The position numbers and the translations under genes were made by a program. From assembly GCA_016191165.1 (NCBI GenBank), contig JACPPF010000045.1, positions 21,702 to 85,701 on the forward strand: DNA of 64,000 nt, written 5' to 3'. Below, piece by piece: positions 1 through 9,734 of the stretch. The notes under the pieces are model-generated. The model had not been told where the DNA came from. It did not search any database and saw only the letters and a program-made list of their open reading frames with translations. The DNA is from Planctomycetota bacterium. Its GTDB lineage: Bacteria; Planctomycetota; Planctomycetia; Gemmatales; Gemmataceae. Position 1 is the first letter of the stretch. Each line of letters begins with the position of its first letter.

Positions 1-2
1 TT

Positions 3-1790
3 GACCCGATTCCGACCAGGGACTACTACGCCCTGGCCGGCATTTTCAAGAGCACCAAGTTCATCGTGCATTCCAACGTGTCGAAATGGATGGAACGCCC
101 GCTGCCCGCACCGAGCCTCGAACTCGAGCGGGCGATTGCCAAACACGAATCCGCCCTCGCCGCCCTCAAACGGCAAATTCAAATCGTCAAGGCGAAAAAC
201 CCCGGCATCGTCACCAACCCGATCAAGGGCACGCCGCTCGACCCGAAAACGCTCCCTGGCATCGTCGTCGATGACACGCAAGCTCGCAAGGTCGGCAACT
301 GGAAACATTCCACTTTCACCGGCCGCTACATCGGCGCCGGTTATCTCTTCGACGATCGCGCGATGAAGGGAGAGAAGACGCTGACCTTTCAGCCCGAATT
401 CGCCAAGGACGGCATCTACGAGGTCCGCCTCGCCTACGTCCCCCACAGTAACCGCGCCGACAAGGTGCAGGTGCGCATCTTTCATCGCGAAGGCGATGAC
501 ACGGTTCGCGTCAACCAGCGCCTCATGCCGCCCATCGATGGCCGATTTGTTTCGCTGGGCCGTTATCGCTTCACGAAGGGCAGTCAGTGGTTCGTGATGC
601 TTTCCACCGATGGGGCGAACGGGCACGTAGTCGGCGATGCCGTGCAGTTTCTGCCCGAGGCGCTGGCGGATAAGGAACCCGCCAAGCCCGGAGGTAAGCG
701 CAGCGAACTCCTGGGGTCGAGCAGCCTCGCCGACCTGCTGGCCCGCTTGAAGCAGCTCGAAAAAACCGCGCCGAAGCGACCGATGGCGATGGCCGTCGCC
801 GAGGGAGACAAGATCGCCGACATGCACGTCTGCGTCCGCGGCATCTACCACAATCGGGGTGCGACGGTTAGCCGTGGCTTTCTTCAGGTCGCGACCGCTC
901 CGGGCGCCAACGCCCCGCGGCTCGCCAAGAACGAGAGCGGTCGACGGCAACTCGCAAGCTGGATCGCGAGTGCGGACAACCCGCTCACCGCGCGCGTCTA
1001 CGTCAATCGCGTCTGGCATCACCTCTTCGGCGCAGGCCTGGTACGCACGGTCGATAACTTCGGCGCCACCGGCGAACGACCGTCCCATCCGGAGCTGCTC
1101 GATTACCTGGCGGTCAAGTTTTCCTTACCTCACCGGCCCGGAGCGCAAGCAACGGGCTACGGCTGGTCCACGAAAAAACTCATCCGCGCCATCGTCCTCT
1201 CGCACGCCTTCCAAATAACAAGCGAACCGAACGCCGCGGGTCTCAAGGCCGATCCGGAAAATCGCCTATTGTGGCGCATGAACCGCCAGCGGCTCGAAGC
1301 CGAGGCGATTCGCGACACGATCCTCCTGGTCAGCGGCCAATTGGACCGAACCCAGCTCGGCAATACGATCCGTCCCGGCACGACGGCCGAGCGCGATTAC
1401 AAGTTCGACGACACACGCCGCAGCGTTTACACGCCGATCTTCCGCAATCGCCTGCACGAGCTGTTCGAGGTTTTCGATTTCCCCGACCCGAACATGGTGC
1501 TCGGCAAACGCAATGTCAGCACCGTTCCCACGCAGGCACTTTACATGTTGAATAGCCCATTTATCATGACGCAGGCCAGGCACGCGGCGACGTTGACGTT
1601 AAAGGAAAGCATCACGGACAAAGCACGCATCGATTTGGCATATCGCAAGACGCTGGGGCGGCTGCCGACGCCGCGCGAAAGCAACCTTGCCCTGGCGTAT
1701 GTGTCGGTGCGGCCTGATCAGCGTCTGGCCGCCTGGGAGCGTTTCTACCAGACGCTTTATGCTTGCGTGGATTTTCGCTACGTGAATTGA
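3..1790 (+). CDS. PSD1/DUF1549-DUF1553 domain protein with golvesin/xanthan-lyase-like domain, C-terminal part (5' end outside window)
   Basis: Frame 3 is open from base 3 (DPIPTRDYYALAGIFKSTKFIV...); motifs NPLTARVYVNRVWHHLFGAGLVRTVDNFG, GWSTKKLIRAIVLS, NPFIM/RRSVYTPIFRN typical of planctomycete DUF1553. Confidence 0.9.
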   Translation, partial: DPIPTRDYYALAGIFKSTKFIVHSNVSKWMERPLPAPSLELERAIAKHESALAALKRQIQIVKAKNPGIVTNPIKGTPLDPKTLPGIVVDDTQARKVGNWKHSTFTGRYIGAGYLFDDRAMKGEKTLTFQPEFAKDGIYEVRLAYVPHSNRADKVQVRIFHREGDDTVRVNQRLMPPIDGRFVSLGRYRFTKGSQWFVMLSTDGANGHVVGDAVQFLPEALADKEPAKPGGKRSELLGSSSLADLLARLKQLEKTAPKRPMAMAVAEGDKIADMHVCVRGIYHNRGATVSRGFLQVATAPGANAPRLAKNESGRRQLASWIASADNPLTARVYVNRVWHHLFGAGLVRTVDNFGATGERPSHPELLDYLAVKFSLPHRPGAQATGYGWSTKKLIRAIVLSHAFQITSEPNAAGLKADPENRLLWRMNRQRLEAEAIRDTILLVSGQLDRTQLGNTIRPGTTAERDYKFDDTRRSVYTPIFRNRLHELFEVFDFPDPNMVLGKRNVSTVPTQALYMLNSPFIMTQARHAATLTLKESITDKARIDLAYRKTLGRLPTPRESNLALAYVSVRPDQRLAAWERFYQTLYACVDFRYVN

Positions 1791-1957
1791 CCTATCGCCA
1801 GCGATTGTAAGACTTACACCCGCACATTGTAAATTTTGGCAAGATCGATGAGCTGGGGAAACTGGCCTTTTTTTTGACGCCGATTCGGACTATAAGCCAG
1901 GCCGCCCGGAGATCGCTTTGCCAATCGAATGGCCTGAAAAAGGGAAGGAACGAAAAC

Positions 1958-2488
1958 ATGCGCAAGGACGCGCGTTTGGGTTGGCTGGTGTCGGCATTCA
2001 TCATGACCTGGTTGAGCGTTGTCCCGGGCCGATCGGGAGCGTCGTGAACGCCGGCCGGTTGCACTCCGCCGGTCGGTGGAGTTCCTTTTTTTGCGATGCC
2101 CGGCTGGCAGGGGCAACCCCCGCGGCCCGCGCCGACGCCCTGGCAGGCGCCCGCTCGGCCAACGTTCACGGCGCGTGGCGTCTCCGGCGCGCCCGCGCCG
2201 GCGCGTTTCGTCATGCCCAGCCCGGAGGCGCTTGGCGTCACCGCTCCAAAGCAAGCCGCCCCGGACGGCCAAATCGACTGGCGCGCCATCCAGGCGCGCG
2301 TCGAGAAACTACGGGTTATTCGCTATAAGAAACAAGTCTTATCCGAAGGCGTGTGCGTCACCCTGTTTCTGCCCACCGCCGACCCGAAGTTGGCGCAACC
2401 CGTGCAAGCTCGCGCATCATCTGAGGGAGCCGCCGTTCTCCTGGCGCTGCAAGCCGCTGAAACCTGGACGGCCAACGCCGGACGATAG
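1958..2488 (+). pseudogene. Putative secreted proline-rich protein interrupted by in-frame TGA at 2045-2047
   Basis: ATG at 1958 encodes signal-peptide-like MRKDARLGWLVSAFIMTWLSVVPGRSGAS; TGA; same frame stays open to 2488 (TPAGCTPPVGGVPFFAMPGWQGQPP...). Confidence 0.5.
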
Positions 2489-2509
2489 GCTGAGGAGGTA
2501 TCCCCGCGG

Positions 2510-2905
2510 CTAGGCGCGGCCGCCTGGGTTCGCCAGCGCCTGCATCGCTGCTATTTGATCGGGGTAGAAGTGAAAAAACCGCTCGATCCCCGTGATACGA
2601 AATAGATCGCGCGTGTGCTCGCTCACCTGAGCGAGCGCGAGGGCGCCGCCCAGGCCTTCAAGCCGGCGCTGCAAGGTGATGAGTTTCGCGAAGAAGACGC
2701 TGATCAGACACTCGGGCTCTTCGGGACCCAGGTTTACGACCATGCGTCGGCAGTTCTCCTCGTCGATGAGCCGGGCCAACTCGCCGCCCAGATCCTCCAT
2801 CTGATGGTCGGCGACGCGCGGCTGCTTGAGCGACACGCAGAACACGTCGCCGACCAATTCGTAGGAAATGAACTCGTACGGGCGTCCCATGGGCGGTTTC
2901 CCCAT
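2510..2905 (-). CDS. STAS-domain (anti-sigma factor antagonist-like) protein
   Basis: ORF VFCVSLKQPRVADH...RRMVVNLGPEEPECLISVFFAKLITLQRRLEGLGGALALAQVSEHTRDLFRITGI; STAS pattern. Confidence 0.7.
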   Translation of the reverse strand: MGKPPMGRPYEFISYELVGDVFCVSLKQPRVADHQMEDLGGELARLIDEENCRRMVVNLGPEEPECLISVFFAKLITLQRRLEGLGGALALAQVSEHTRDLFRITGIERFFHFYPDQIAAMQALANPGGRA

Positions 2906-2929
2906 AATCCGATGGCCGGCGACGGCGGC

Positions 2930-3994
2930 TCACGGCTTGTTCTTGTAGCGATCCGCGACGCGCTTCAGAAAACGCTGCTCCTCGTCGGTCAGCGACTCCT
3001 TGCCAAACTTCTGAATCTTCTGAAGCAAATCGTCCATGCGGCGATCATCCGCCTCGCGTTGCTCCTGTTCCTCCTGCGCACGCTTGGCCGCACGCTGCGC
3101 CAGCCAGCGCTGGATGAAATTCTGCTTGCGCAATTTTGGCGGCGGCGCTTCCTCTTTCTCCAGGCTCGTGTAACCTTGTGAAAAATCGTAGCCGAACAGC
3201 GAGTCCTCATGGGCGTGTTCCAGGATTGTCAATTCCTGGGCGCACGACATGAAGATGAACACCGCCAGAAACGCCATCATCGGCTCGCGGTAAATGACCG
3301 AATACAGGGCGACGCCCGCCATGCACACGAACCCGGCGTAAACCGCGATCTTCGTGGCCTGGAAATGTCCCACCCGCGGCCACAGGATCGCCTGCAACAT
3401 GCGCCCGCCATCGAACGGAATGCCCAGGAGAACGGTGTTGAATAGCAGCAGGATCCAGTTGATCCAGAAAAACCTCATCAAAAGAATCACGGGCAGACGC
3501 TCTTCCAGTTCCAGACCGACGGCGTGCCAGCGCCAGGTTTCAACCGCAATCGAGTCGGCCAGATAACGATAGGGGTACCAGAAAGGATTCACCGGCGGCA
3601 GACGCTCAAAGGCGAAAAACAACACCACGCCGCTGACCAGCGCCAGGACCACATTGACCAGCGGGCCTCCCGCGGAATACACGAAATGGGCGATCGGAGT
3701 CGGCGGCAGGGACCGGGCGTACGCCAGACCTCCCAGCGGCCACATCAGGATTTCGTCGGATTCGCCCTCCATGAATCGCGCCGCGAAGCAGTGCCCGAAC
3801 TCGTGAAGCAGGATGATGAAAAACATCATCGCCACCAACGACAAGGCGTCCTGCCAGGTATTGGCTGGAAAATCCTTGTCCAGCGCGACGCGCGCCACCA
3901 GGCCGATCATCACGAACGGCAGCAGCAAATGCACGCGAATCGCGATGCCAAACAGTTGGCCTATCGGGAACGACCACGTCAACACATCACGCAT
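2930..3994 (-). CDS. Site-2 protease family (M50) membrane metallopeptidase
   Basis: Membrane protein with LLHEFGHCFAARF (HExxH) and N..FDGGRM-type motif. Confidence 0.85.
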   Translation of the reverse strand: MRDVLTWSFPIGQLFGIAIRVHLLLPFVMIGLVARVALDKDFPANTWQDALSLVAMMFFIILLHEFGHCFAARFMEGESDEILMWPLGGLAYARSLPPTPIAHFVYSAGGPLVNVVLALVSGVVLFFAFERLPPVNPFWYPYRYLADSIAVETWRWHAVGLELEERLPVILLMRFFWINWILLLFNTVLLGIPFDGGRMLQAILWPRVGHFQATKIAVYAGFVCMAGVALYSVIYREPMMAFLAVFIFMSCAQELTILEHAHEDSLFGYDFSQGYTSLEKEEAPPPKLRKQNFIQRWLAQRAAKRAQEEQEQREADDRRMDDLLQKIQKFGKESLTDEEQRFLKRVADRYKNKP

Positions 3995-4267
3995 GACGGC
4001 TTCAGCGCTCCAGCAGGGAAGAAAGCGTTAGACGTTATCCTACCAGTCTGCCGGGTAGTTCGCAATCGTCATCGAAGGGACGGGCCTGGCGCACCGATCC
4101 GTCGGCGGCATCCGCACTGGATTCTCGCGGCCTTCAGCCCGCATGTTACACCACGGAGAAAGCGGAAAGCGCTGCGAGATCACACGGCGAAGCTAAAGAG
4201 GAAGTTGTGCTGAGATCGATGATTTGCGATCGAAAAAAACTCGCCACCACGCCGCGAGGTTCCCGAT

Positions 4268-5437
4268 TCAATTGCGCAGAAAGGCCAGCAACAGCAGCGG
4301 CGCCGCCAGGACAATCGCCAGGAATGTGGGGGCGCGCATCACGGAACGAGCCGGACGGCCGCGGGCGAATTTGTCCATGATCGGGCGCATCAACAGGGTG
4401 TCGAGACCGCTCAAGGCGAGCAACACTCCCAGCGCGCTGCCTGGCAGCGGATTGGGGGCGTAGAAATCAAGCGCCATGCCCAGCAGGCCGGGCAGTATCG
4501 GGCCGTAGCACGCTCCGGCCAGCCAGAAGCCCAGCGTACCGCTGCCCACGTCGAACCCGCCGGCCAGGTTCCCCAGCACAAACGCGGAACCGATGACAAA
4601 CAAGAAAGTGACTACGATACCGTGGTCGGGATAAAAATAAAACCACCAGGCCGCGGCTCCGCGCGTGGCGATGAAGGCCAGGCCAAACACGATCAGGTTG
4701 AACTTCACGCCGCGATCCTGATATTGAATATCCCTCAAGAAAGCCTCGGGCCAATACTCGAGCAGATTTTCCAGGGCGAAATAGACGAGGATCACGAACA
4801 CGGCCAGCATCAGGTAAGGATGGGTGGCAAGCTCCAGCCAGGGCGTCGTGTTGAGTCGGGGTTCAGGGAAAATCTCGCGCTCGCACAACGCCACCAAGGC
4901 CGCGGGCGCGATCAACAGGACGCTGAAATAGAGCAGCCCCTGACGCGGGCCCCACCAGTGCTCGATGGCTTGAACGAGCCACGGACCGACGAGGGCCCCC
5001 AGACCGACCATCACAAAGCCAAGATTCAGGGAAGCCAGATTGAGACGATATTCGACCGACTCTTCCGGAAAGAAGGCCACCGTCATCAGGCGTACCGTGG
5101 CGGTGGTGATTAGCGAATAGGCGGTTCCCAGTAGCAGGGAATTCAGCAACAGCGAGGGAAGGTCGCGCAGGAGGGCCAGCCAGGCCATGCCGAGGATCAA
5201 GGCGATCAGGCCGAGGAAAAGGATTTCGCGGTTGGGCCAGGCGTCCAAAAACCAGCCCGCGGCGGGCATGCCGGGAAGCCAGGCCAGGTAGAACAGGCGT
5301 CCAAACCACACCGCCCGCCCCACGGGTAGACCGAGCCGGGCTTCGATGGGCTTTTGAATTCCGTCCACCAAAACCGGCAGGAGACCCATGAGCAGGGCGC
5401 ACGTCAAGGTCGCAACGGCAAAGAGAGAAAAAGTCAT
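4268..5437 (-). CDS. MFS-like multi-pass membrane transporter
   Basis: 389 aa, about 12 hydrophobic segments. Confidence 0.6.
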   Translation of the reverse strand: MTFSLFAVATLTCALLMGLLPVLVDGIQKPIEARLGLPVGRAVWFGRLFYLAWLPGMPAAGWFLDAWPNREILFLGLIALILGMAWLALLRDLPSLLLNSLLLGTAYSLITTATVRLMTVAFFPEESVEYRLNLASLNLGFVMVGLGALVGPWLVQAIEHWWGPRQGLLYFSVLLIAPAALVALCEREIFPEPRLNTTPWLELATHPYLMLAVFVILVYFALENLLEYWPEAFLRDIQYQDRGVKFNLIVFGLAFIATRGAAAWWFYFYPDHGIVVTFLFVIGSAFVLGNLAGGFDVGSGTLGFWLAGACYGPILPGLLGMALDFYAPNPLPGSALGVLLALSGLDTLLMRPIMDKFARGRPARSVMRAPTFLAIVLAAPLLLLAFLRN

Positions 5438-5742
5438 GAAGGATCCAGTGAAGTCGGTTGAACGTTCCGACCCAGTCCATTCTACGGTCTATCGCCCGCC
5501 TGGAGAAAGTATTTTGGCTAGGCCCTTGGTGTTCATCGCGCAGTCGGTATAACAATCCCACAGTTTTCGGAAAAAAAACAGCCCGGGAAGTAAATGAACC
5601 TCACTCCCCGCGAAACTGTCTTTTCGTAAGATAACCGGGCCAACTAGCCCGGGCGGAAAGCGGCGGAAGTCAACGAAGGCGCCGGCGAAAGTCAACTTGC
5701 AAGGCTTTCGCGGACCTTCTATACTCACCATTTCCACGCTTC

Positions 5743-5814
5743 GCTAGCGTAGCTCAATGGTAGAGCTCCGGTTTTGTAAACCGGGGGTTGTGGGTTCAAG
5801 TCCCTCCGCTAGCT
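5743..5814 (+). tRNA. tRNA-Thr(TGT)
   Basis: Cloverleaf: gctagcg...cgctagc acceptor, anticodon loop tt-TGT-aa, T-arm ttcaagt. Confidence 0.95.
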
Positions 5815-5860
5815 TCGCGAGTCATCGCGAATGCCTAGCCGCAAGCGGCTTGAAAAACCA

Positions 5861-5944
5861 GGGCAGGTGGCCGAGCGGCCAATGGCATCAGACTGTAAAT
5901 CTGACGGACTACGTCCTACGGGGGTTCAAATCCCTCCCTGCCCA
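5861..5944 (+). tRNA. tRNA-Tyr(GTA)
   Basis: gggcagg...cctgccc acceptor, cagact-GTA-aatctg, long variable arm. Confidence 0.95.
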
Positions 5945-5947
5945 ATT

Positions 5948-6003
5948 GCCGCTTGCGGCTTAGCGTTCGCAGGACGCCGCGCGAGCGCGAAGCCGCAAGC
6001 GGC
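5948..6003. repeat. Palindromic REP-like element gccgcttgcggcttagcg...gcgaagccgcaagcggc
   Basis: Inverted repeat between tRNA-Tyr and tRNA-Gly; partial copies at 5837-5850 and 12025-12045. Confidence 0.8.
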
Positions 6004-6013
6004 AGATCGGGTC

Positions 6014-6084
6014 GCGGGTGTAGCTCAATGGTAGAGCCCCTGCCTTCCAAGCAGGCCACGTGGGTTCGATTCCCATCACCCGCT
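6014..6084 (+). tRNA. tRNA-Gly(TCC)
   Basis: gcgggtg...cacccgc acceptor, ct-TCC-aa anticodon loop. Confidence 0.95.
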
Positions 6085-6093
6085 TGTGAAAGA

Positions 6094-6174
6094 ATTGCAG
6101 ATTGCAAGAATTGCAGATTTCAAATTGCGAAACCTGAGATTTCAAGCCGAAATCTGCAATTTGCATCCTGCAAT
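6094..6174. repeat. Miniature inverted-repeat element A (attgcagattgcaagaattgcagattt ... inverted)
   Basis: Left ATTGCAGATTGCAAGAATTGCAGATTTC vs reverse complement of right ATTGCAGGATGCAAATTGCAGATTTC. Confidence 0.8.
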
Positions 6175-6183
6175 GAGCGATCT

Positions 6184-6256
<73 letters not shown>

Positions 6257-6323
6257 TCTTGATGTGTGTTTTCACCTGGGTTCTGGCCCGCCGTGGCCGG
6301 AGTTTTTGTATTTCGGAGGAACG

Positions 6324-7550
6324 ATGGCTAAGGAACTTTTTCAGCGGACCAAACCCCACGTCAACGTCGGTACGATCGGCCATATCGACCACGGCAAAAC
6401 CACGTTGACCGCGGCGATCCTTGTCCGGCAGGCGCACAAGAACAAGCTCCAGAAGGTCAAGAGCTATTCCGAAATCGCCAAGGGCGGTACCGTCCGCGAT
6501 GAAAACAAGACGGTCACCATCGCCGTCGCCCACGTTGAGTATGAAACGCCGAACCGGCATTATGCCCACATCGACTGCCCCGGGCACGCCGACTATATCA
6601 AGAACATGATCACCGGCGCCGCCCAGATGGATGGCGCCATCCTCGTGGTCGCCGCCAACGACGGTCCCATGCCGCAAACCCGCGAACATATCCTCCTGGC
6701 TCGCCAGGTCGGCGTGCCGCGCATCGTCGTCTTCATGAACAAGATCGACACCGTCGATGATCCCGAACTCCTCGACCTCGTCGAACTCGAACTGCGCGAG
6801 CTCCTGACCAAGTATGAGTTCCCGGGCGACGAAATCCCGATCGTGCGAGGCTCCTCCAAGCCCGCCCTCGATACTCAGGGCAAAGACGATGACGCCGGCA
6901 AGTGCATCGACGACCTGATGGTCGCCCTCGACACCTACATCCCCGAACCCAAGCGCGAAGAGGACAAGCCGTTCCTCATGAGCGTCGAAGATGTGTTCTC
7001 CATCGAAGGTCGCGGCACCGTGGCCACGGGCCGAATCGAGCGCGGCATCTGCAAGATCGGCGACGAAGTCGAAATCATCGGGCTCATGAAGGCGCCCAAG
7101 AAGACCACCATCACGGGCGTCGAAATGTTCAACAAGACGCTCGACAAGGGCATCGCTGGCGATAACGTCGGCGTCCTTGTCCGCGGCCTAAAGCGTGAGG
7201 AAATCGAACGCGGCCAGGTGCTCGCGAAGCCCGGTTCGATCACGCCGCACACGAAATTCGAGGCCAACGTTTACGTCCTGTCCAAGGAAGAAGGCGGACG
7301 CCACACCCCGTTCTTCGTCAACTACAGGCCGCAGTTTTATTTCCGCACAACGGACGTCACCGGTTCGATCACCAGCCTCACCGGGTCCGATGGCAACAAG
7401 GCGGAAATGTGCATGCCTGGCGACAACATCAAGGTGACCGTGGAATTGCTTCCCGATAGCCCCATCGCCATGGACGAGGGGCTCCGGTTCGCCATCCGTG
7501 AAGGTGGCCGCACCGTCGGTTCCGGCGTCGTGACCAAGATCATCGCGTAG
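6324..7550 (+). CDS. tuf: Elongation factor Tu
   Basis: [32 protein letters not shown]...; follows Thr-Tyr-Gly-Thr tRNAs as in E. coli tufB locus. Confidence 0.98.
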   Translation: MAKELFQRTKPHVNVGTIGHIDHGKTTLTAAILVRQAHKNKLQKVKSYSEIAKGGTVRDENKTVTIAVAHVEYETPNRHYAHIDCPGHADYIKNMITGAAQMDGAILVVAANDGPMPQTREHILLARQVGVPRIVVFMNKIDTVDDPELLDLVELELRELLTKYEFPGDEIPIVRGSSKPALDTQGKDDDAGKCIDDLMVALDTYIPEPKREEDKPFLMSVEDVFSIEGRGTVATGRIERGICKIGDEVEIIGLMKAPKKTTITGVEMFNKTLDKGIAGDNVGVLVRGLKREEIERGQVLAKPGSITPHTKFEANVYVLSKEEGGRHTPFFVNYRPQFYFRTTDVTGSITSLTGSDGNKAEMCMPGDNIKVTVELLPDSPIAMDEGLRFAIREGGRTVGSGVVTKIIA

Positions 7551-7564
7551 TTCTTACCGCCAGG

Positions 7565-7593
7565 CCCAGGGATGAGCGCAGCGAATCCCTGGG
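7565..7593. repeat. Hairpin cccagggat-gagcgcagcga-atccctggg downstream of tuf
   Basis: Perfect 9-bp stem, 11-nt loop; partner copy inverted at about 7612-7640, another at 60589-60611. Confidence 0.8.
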
Positions 7594-7655
7594 ATATTCA
7601 ATCATGCCTGATCTAGGCGGTTCGCTGCGCTCACCCCTGGACTTTGGGTATTACC

Positions 7656-7808
7656 ATGCGAGAATACGTTTGGCTGGAATGCACGGTCTGCAGCGCGAAA
7701 AACTACCGCACGCAGAAAGAAACCCGCGGCGCCGATCGGCTGGAACTCAAGAAATTCTGCCGCAAGGAACGCAAGGTTACCCCGCACAAGGAATCCAGAA
7801 AGAAATGA
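7656..7808 (+). CDS. rpmG: 50S ribosomal protein L33 (50 aa; missing from supplied ORF track)
   Basis: MREYVWLECTVCSAKNYRTQKETRGADRLELKKFCRKERKVTPHKESRKK. Confidence 0.93.
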   Translation: MREYVWLECTVCSAKNYRTQKETRGADRLELKKFCRKERKVTPHKESRKK

Positions 7809-7891
7809 TTGCGGATTGCGGATTGTGGATTGCAAGCGAGAACTTGGGGCGGATACGTCCGATTCAATCTGCAATTTGAAATCGGCAATTG
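7808..7891. repeat. Miniature inverted-repeat element B (gattgcggattgcggattgtggattg ... caatctgcaatttgaaatcggcaatt)
   Basis: Short-period tandem repeat with degenerate inverted counterpart, abutting rpmG stop codon. Confidence 0.7.
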
Positions 7892-7896
7892 AATGA

Positions 7897-7969
7897 AGGG
7901 GCGTAGCTCAATTGGCAGAGCAGCCGTCTCCAAAGCGGCAGGTTGAGCGTTCGACTCGCTCCGCCCCTG
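7897..7969 (+). tRNA. tRNA-Trp(CCA)
   Basis: aggggcg...cgcccct acceptor, gccgtct-CCA-aagcggc; upstream of secE as is common. Confidence 0.95.
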
Positions 7970-8028
7970 CTACCCGGGCCGAGGCGCGAACACGAGAGCG
8001 CAGGCAACTCAAGTATAAAGGATAGACC

Positions 8029-9054
8029 ATGTCGGTCACGGAAAAACCACTAACGGCGCCGGTACACCAGGACCCCCACCAACAGCTTTTGGTCGGTAGC
8101 GTCCTTGGCGCCGTCGTGGTGCTGGCGGCGCTGGGGATTGTCTTCGCCGGCTTGCCGTGGCTTTGGTGGGAAGCCTGGAACACCCTGTTCGCCAACAACG
8201 ACGACATGAGGAGAAACACCTTTTTGTCGCGTGCTCTGTTGATTTTGGTGGACCTTCTCGCCATGGGTGGGTTGGCCTACGGCGCCCATGGCGCGTTGCA
8301 AAGGATCAGCCAACCGGGCCTGCGGGCAGGAATCTTTTTTCAGGCGGTCGTCTTTTGCGTTGCCGGCGGGGTGAGTTTTTGGATCGGGGCCGCGATGGAG
8401 GGCAATGAGCAATCTGCCACCGTCGGATGGTCGGTGATGGCCGTCGTCGCCGGCGCCGCCATCGCCGGGGCCGCCTACCTCTATCTCAAGTCTCCCGCCT
8501 GGTTGAATTTCCTTGAAACCCTTGAACAGCAGGGCTGGTTTCACGGCATCTCCTACAAGGGCAACCAGGGCGTGCGCGTTCGCCGCGGCAGCATTATCGG
8601 TCTGCTCGCGGTCGGATTGTGCGGCATCATCACGCTGAGCATGAATCGCTTCTTCGGCGTCGAGCGGCCCGATCTTCCGTCCAACGACTGGTTTTTGGAC
8701 ATTCCATTCACGGAGCAAACCAAGTTCATTCCGCTCTTTTATTCGGTCCACCTGATCATCCCGTTGGTGCTGGGCGTGGCCTTGATGTGGGTGGCCTGGC
8801 GCGTCGTCAATGTGCCGGCCTTCGCGGATTTTTTGATTGCGACCGAAGCCGAGATGAATAAGGTATCCTGGACGAACCGCCGCCGGCTGTACCAGGATTC
8901 GATCGTGGTGTTGGTGACCACGTTCTTGATGACGGCCTTTTTGTTCGCGGTCGATATCGTCTGGATCCGCGTGCTCAGCGCTCCGGGCATTCAGGTTCTG
9001 GTGATCGACTTGAAAGAAGCCGAAAAGCAGCAACAAAAAACCGCGGAATGGTAG
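8029..9054 (+). CDS. secE: Preprotein translocase subunit SecE with long multi-TM N-terminal extension
   Basis: C-terminal FLIATEAEMNKVSWTNRRRLYQDSIVVLVTTFLMTAFLFAVDIVW; located before nusG. Confidence 0.88.
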   Translation: MSVTEKPLTAPVHQDPHQQLLVGSVLGAVVVLAALGIVFAGLPWLWWEAWNTLFANNDDMRRNTFLSRALLILVDLLAMGGLAYGAHGALQRISQPGLRAGIFFQAVVFCVAGGVSFWIGAAMEGNEQSATVGWSVMAVVAGAAIAGAAYLYLKSPAWLNFLETLEQQGWFHGISYKGNQGVRVRRGSIIGLLAVGLCGIITLSMNRFFGVERPDLPSNDWFLDIPFTEQTKFIPLFYSVHLIIPLVLGVALMWVAWRVVNVPAFADFLIATEAEMNKVSWTNRRRLYQDSIVVLVTTFLMTAFLFAVDIVWIRVLSAPGIQVLVIDLKEAEKQQQKTAEW

Positions 9055-9087
9055 GTCGTCCCCCATTCGCCATCTGGATTGGTTCCC

Positions 9088-9732
9088 ATGACAACGGACT
9101 CCACCACGCCTGAGTTGACCGCGCCGAGCGCCTCTTCCGCGCCGCCAGCGGACGTCCCGCCCGATGCGCCCGAGGAACAACCGGCCCCGAACAACCTGCA
9201 ATGGTATGTCGTCAAAGTTCAGTCGAACCGAGAGGAATCGATCAAGGAAGCCATCGAGAAGAAGGTCAAGATCGAGGGCCTGCAAGCAGGCTTCGGTCAG
9301 ATCGTCATTCCCACCGAAAAAGTGAGCGAGATGCGTAAAGGGAAACGCTATATTCGCGAACGCAAGCTGCTCCCCGGCTACCTGATGGTCCAGGTCGAAT
9401 TCAACGAGGAAATGCTCTACCTTTTCCGCGAAACATCCGGGGTTGGCGATTTCGTCGGCGCGGGGCTAAACAAGAAGCCGTTGCCGATGGGTGAAAATGA
9501 CATAAAAAAATGGATTGGCCAAAAGGACGGCGGCATCAGCCCGACGACCGAAACGAAGGCTTCTCCCTACAGCGAAGGCGACCGCGTCAAGGTCAAGGAC
9601 GGCATGTTTTCGGGTATGGAGGGCGCGGTCAAGACCATCCTCGAAGCCAAGGGCGCCGTCGTCGTGGAGCTAACCATCTTCGGCCGGCCCGTGCCCGTCG
9701 AATTGGAATACTGGCAAGTGGATTTCGCATGA
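9088..9732 (+). CDS. nusG: Transcription termination/antitermination factor NusG
   Basis: WYVVKVQSNREESIKEAIEKK...; KOW SEGDRVKVKDGMFSGMEGAV. Confidence 0.95.
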   Translation: MTTDSTTPELTAPSASSAPPADVPPDAPEEQPAPNNLQWYVVKVQSNREESIKEAIEKKVKIEGLQAGFGQIVIPTEKVSEMRKGKRYIRERKLLPGYLMVQVEFNEEMLYLFRETSGVGDFVGAGLNKKPLPMGENDIKKWIGQKDGGISPTTETKASPYSEGDRVKVKDGMFSGMEGAVKTILEAKGAVVVELTIFGRPVPVELEYWQVDFA

Positions 9733-9734
9733 TC

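Noticed and set aside
6094-6174. Element A as a tRNA or small RNA gene
   Set aside because: No cloverleaf; structure is an imperfect inverted repeat of short tandem units.
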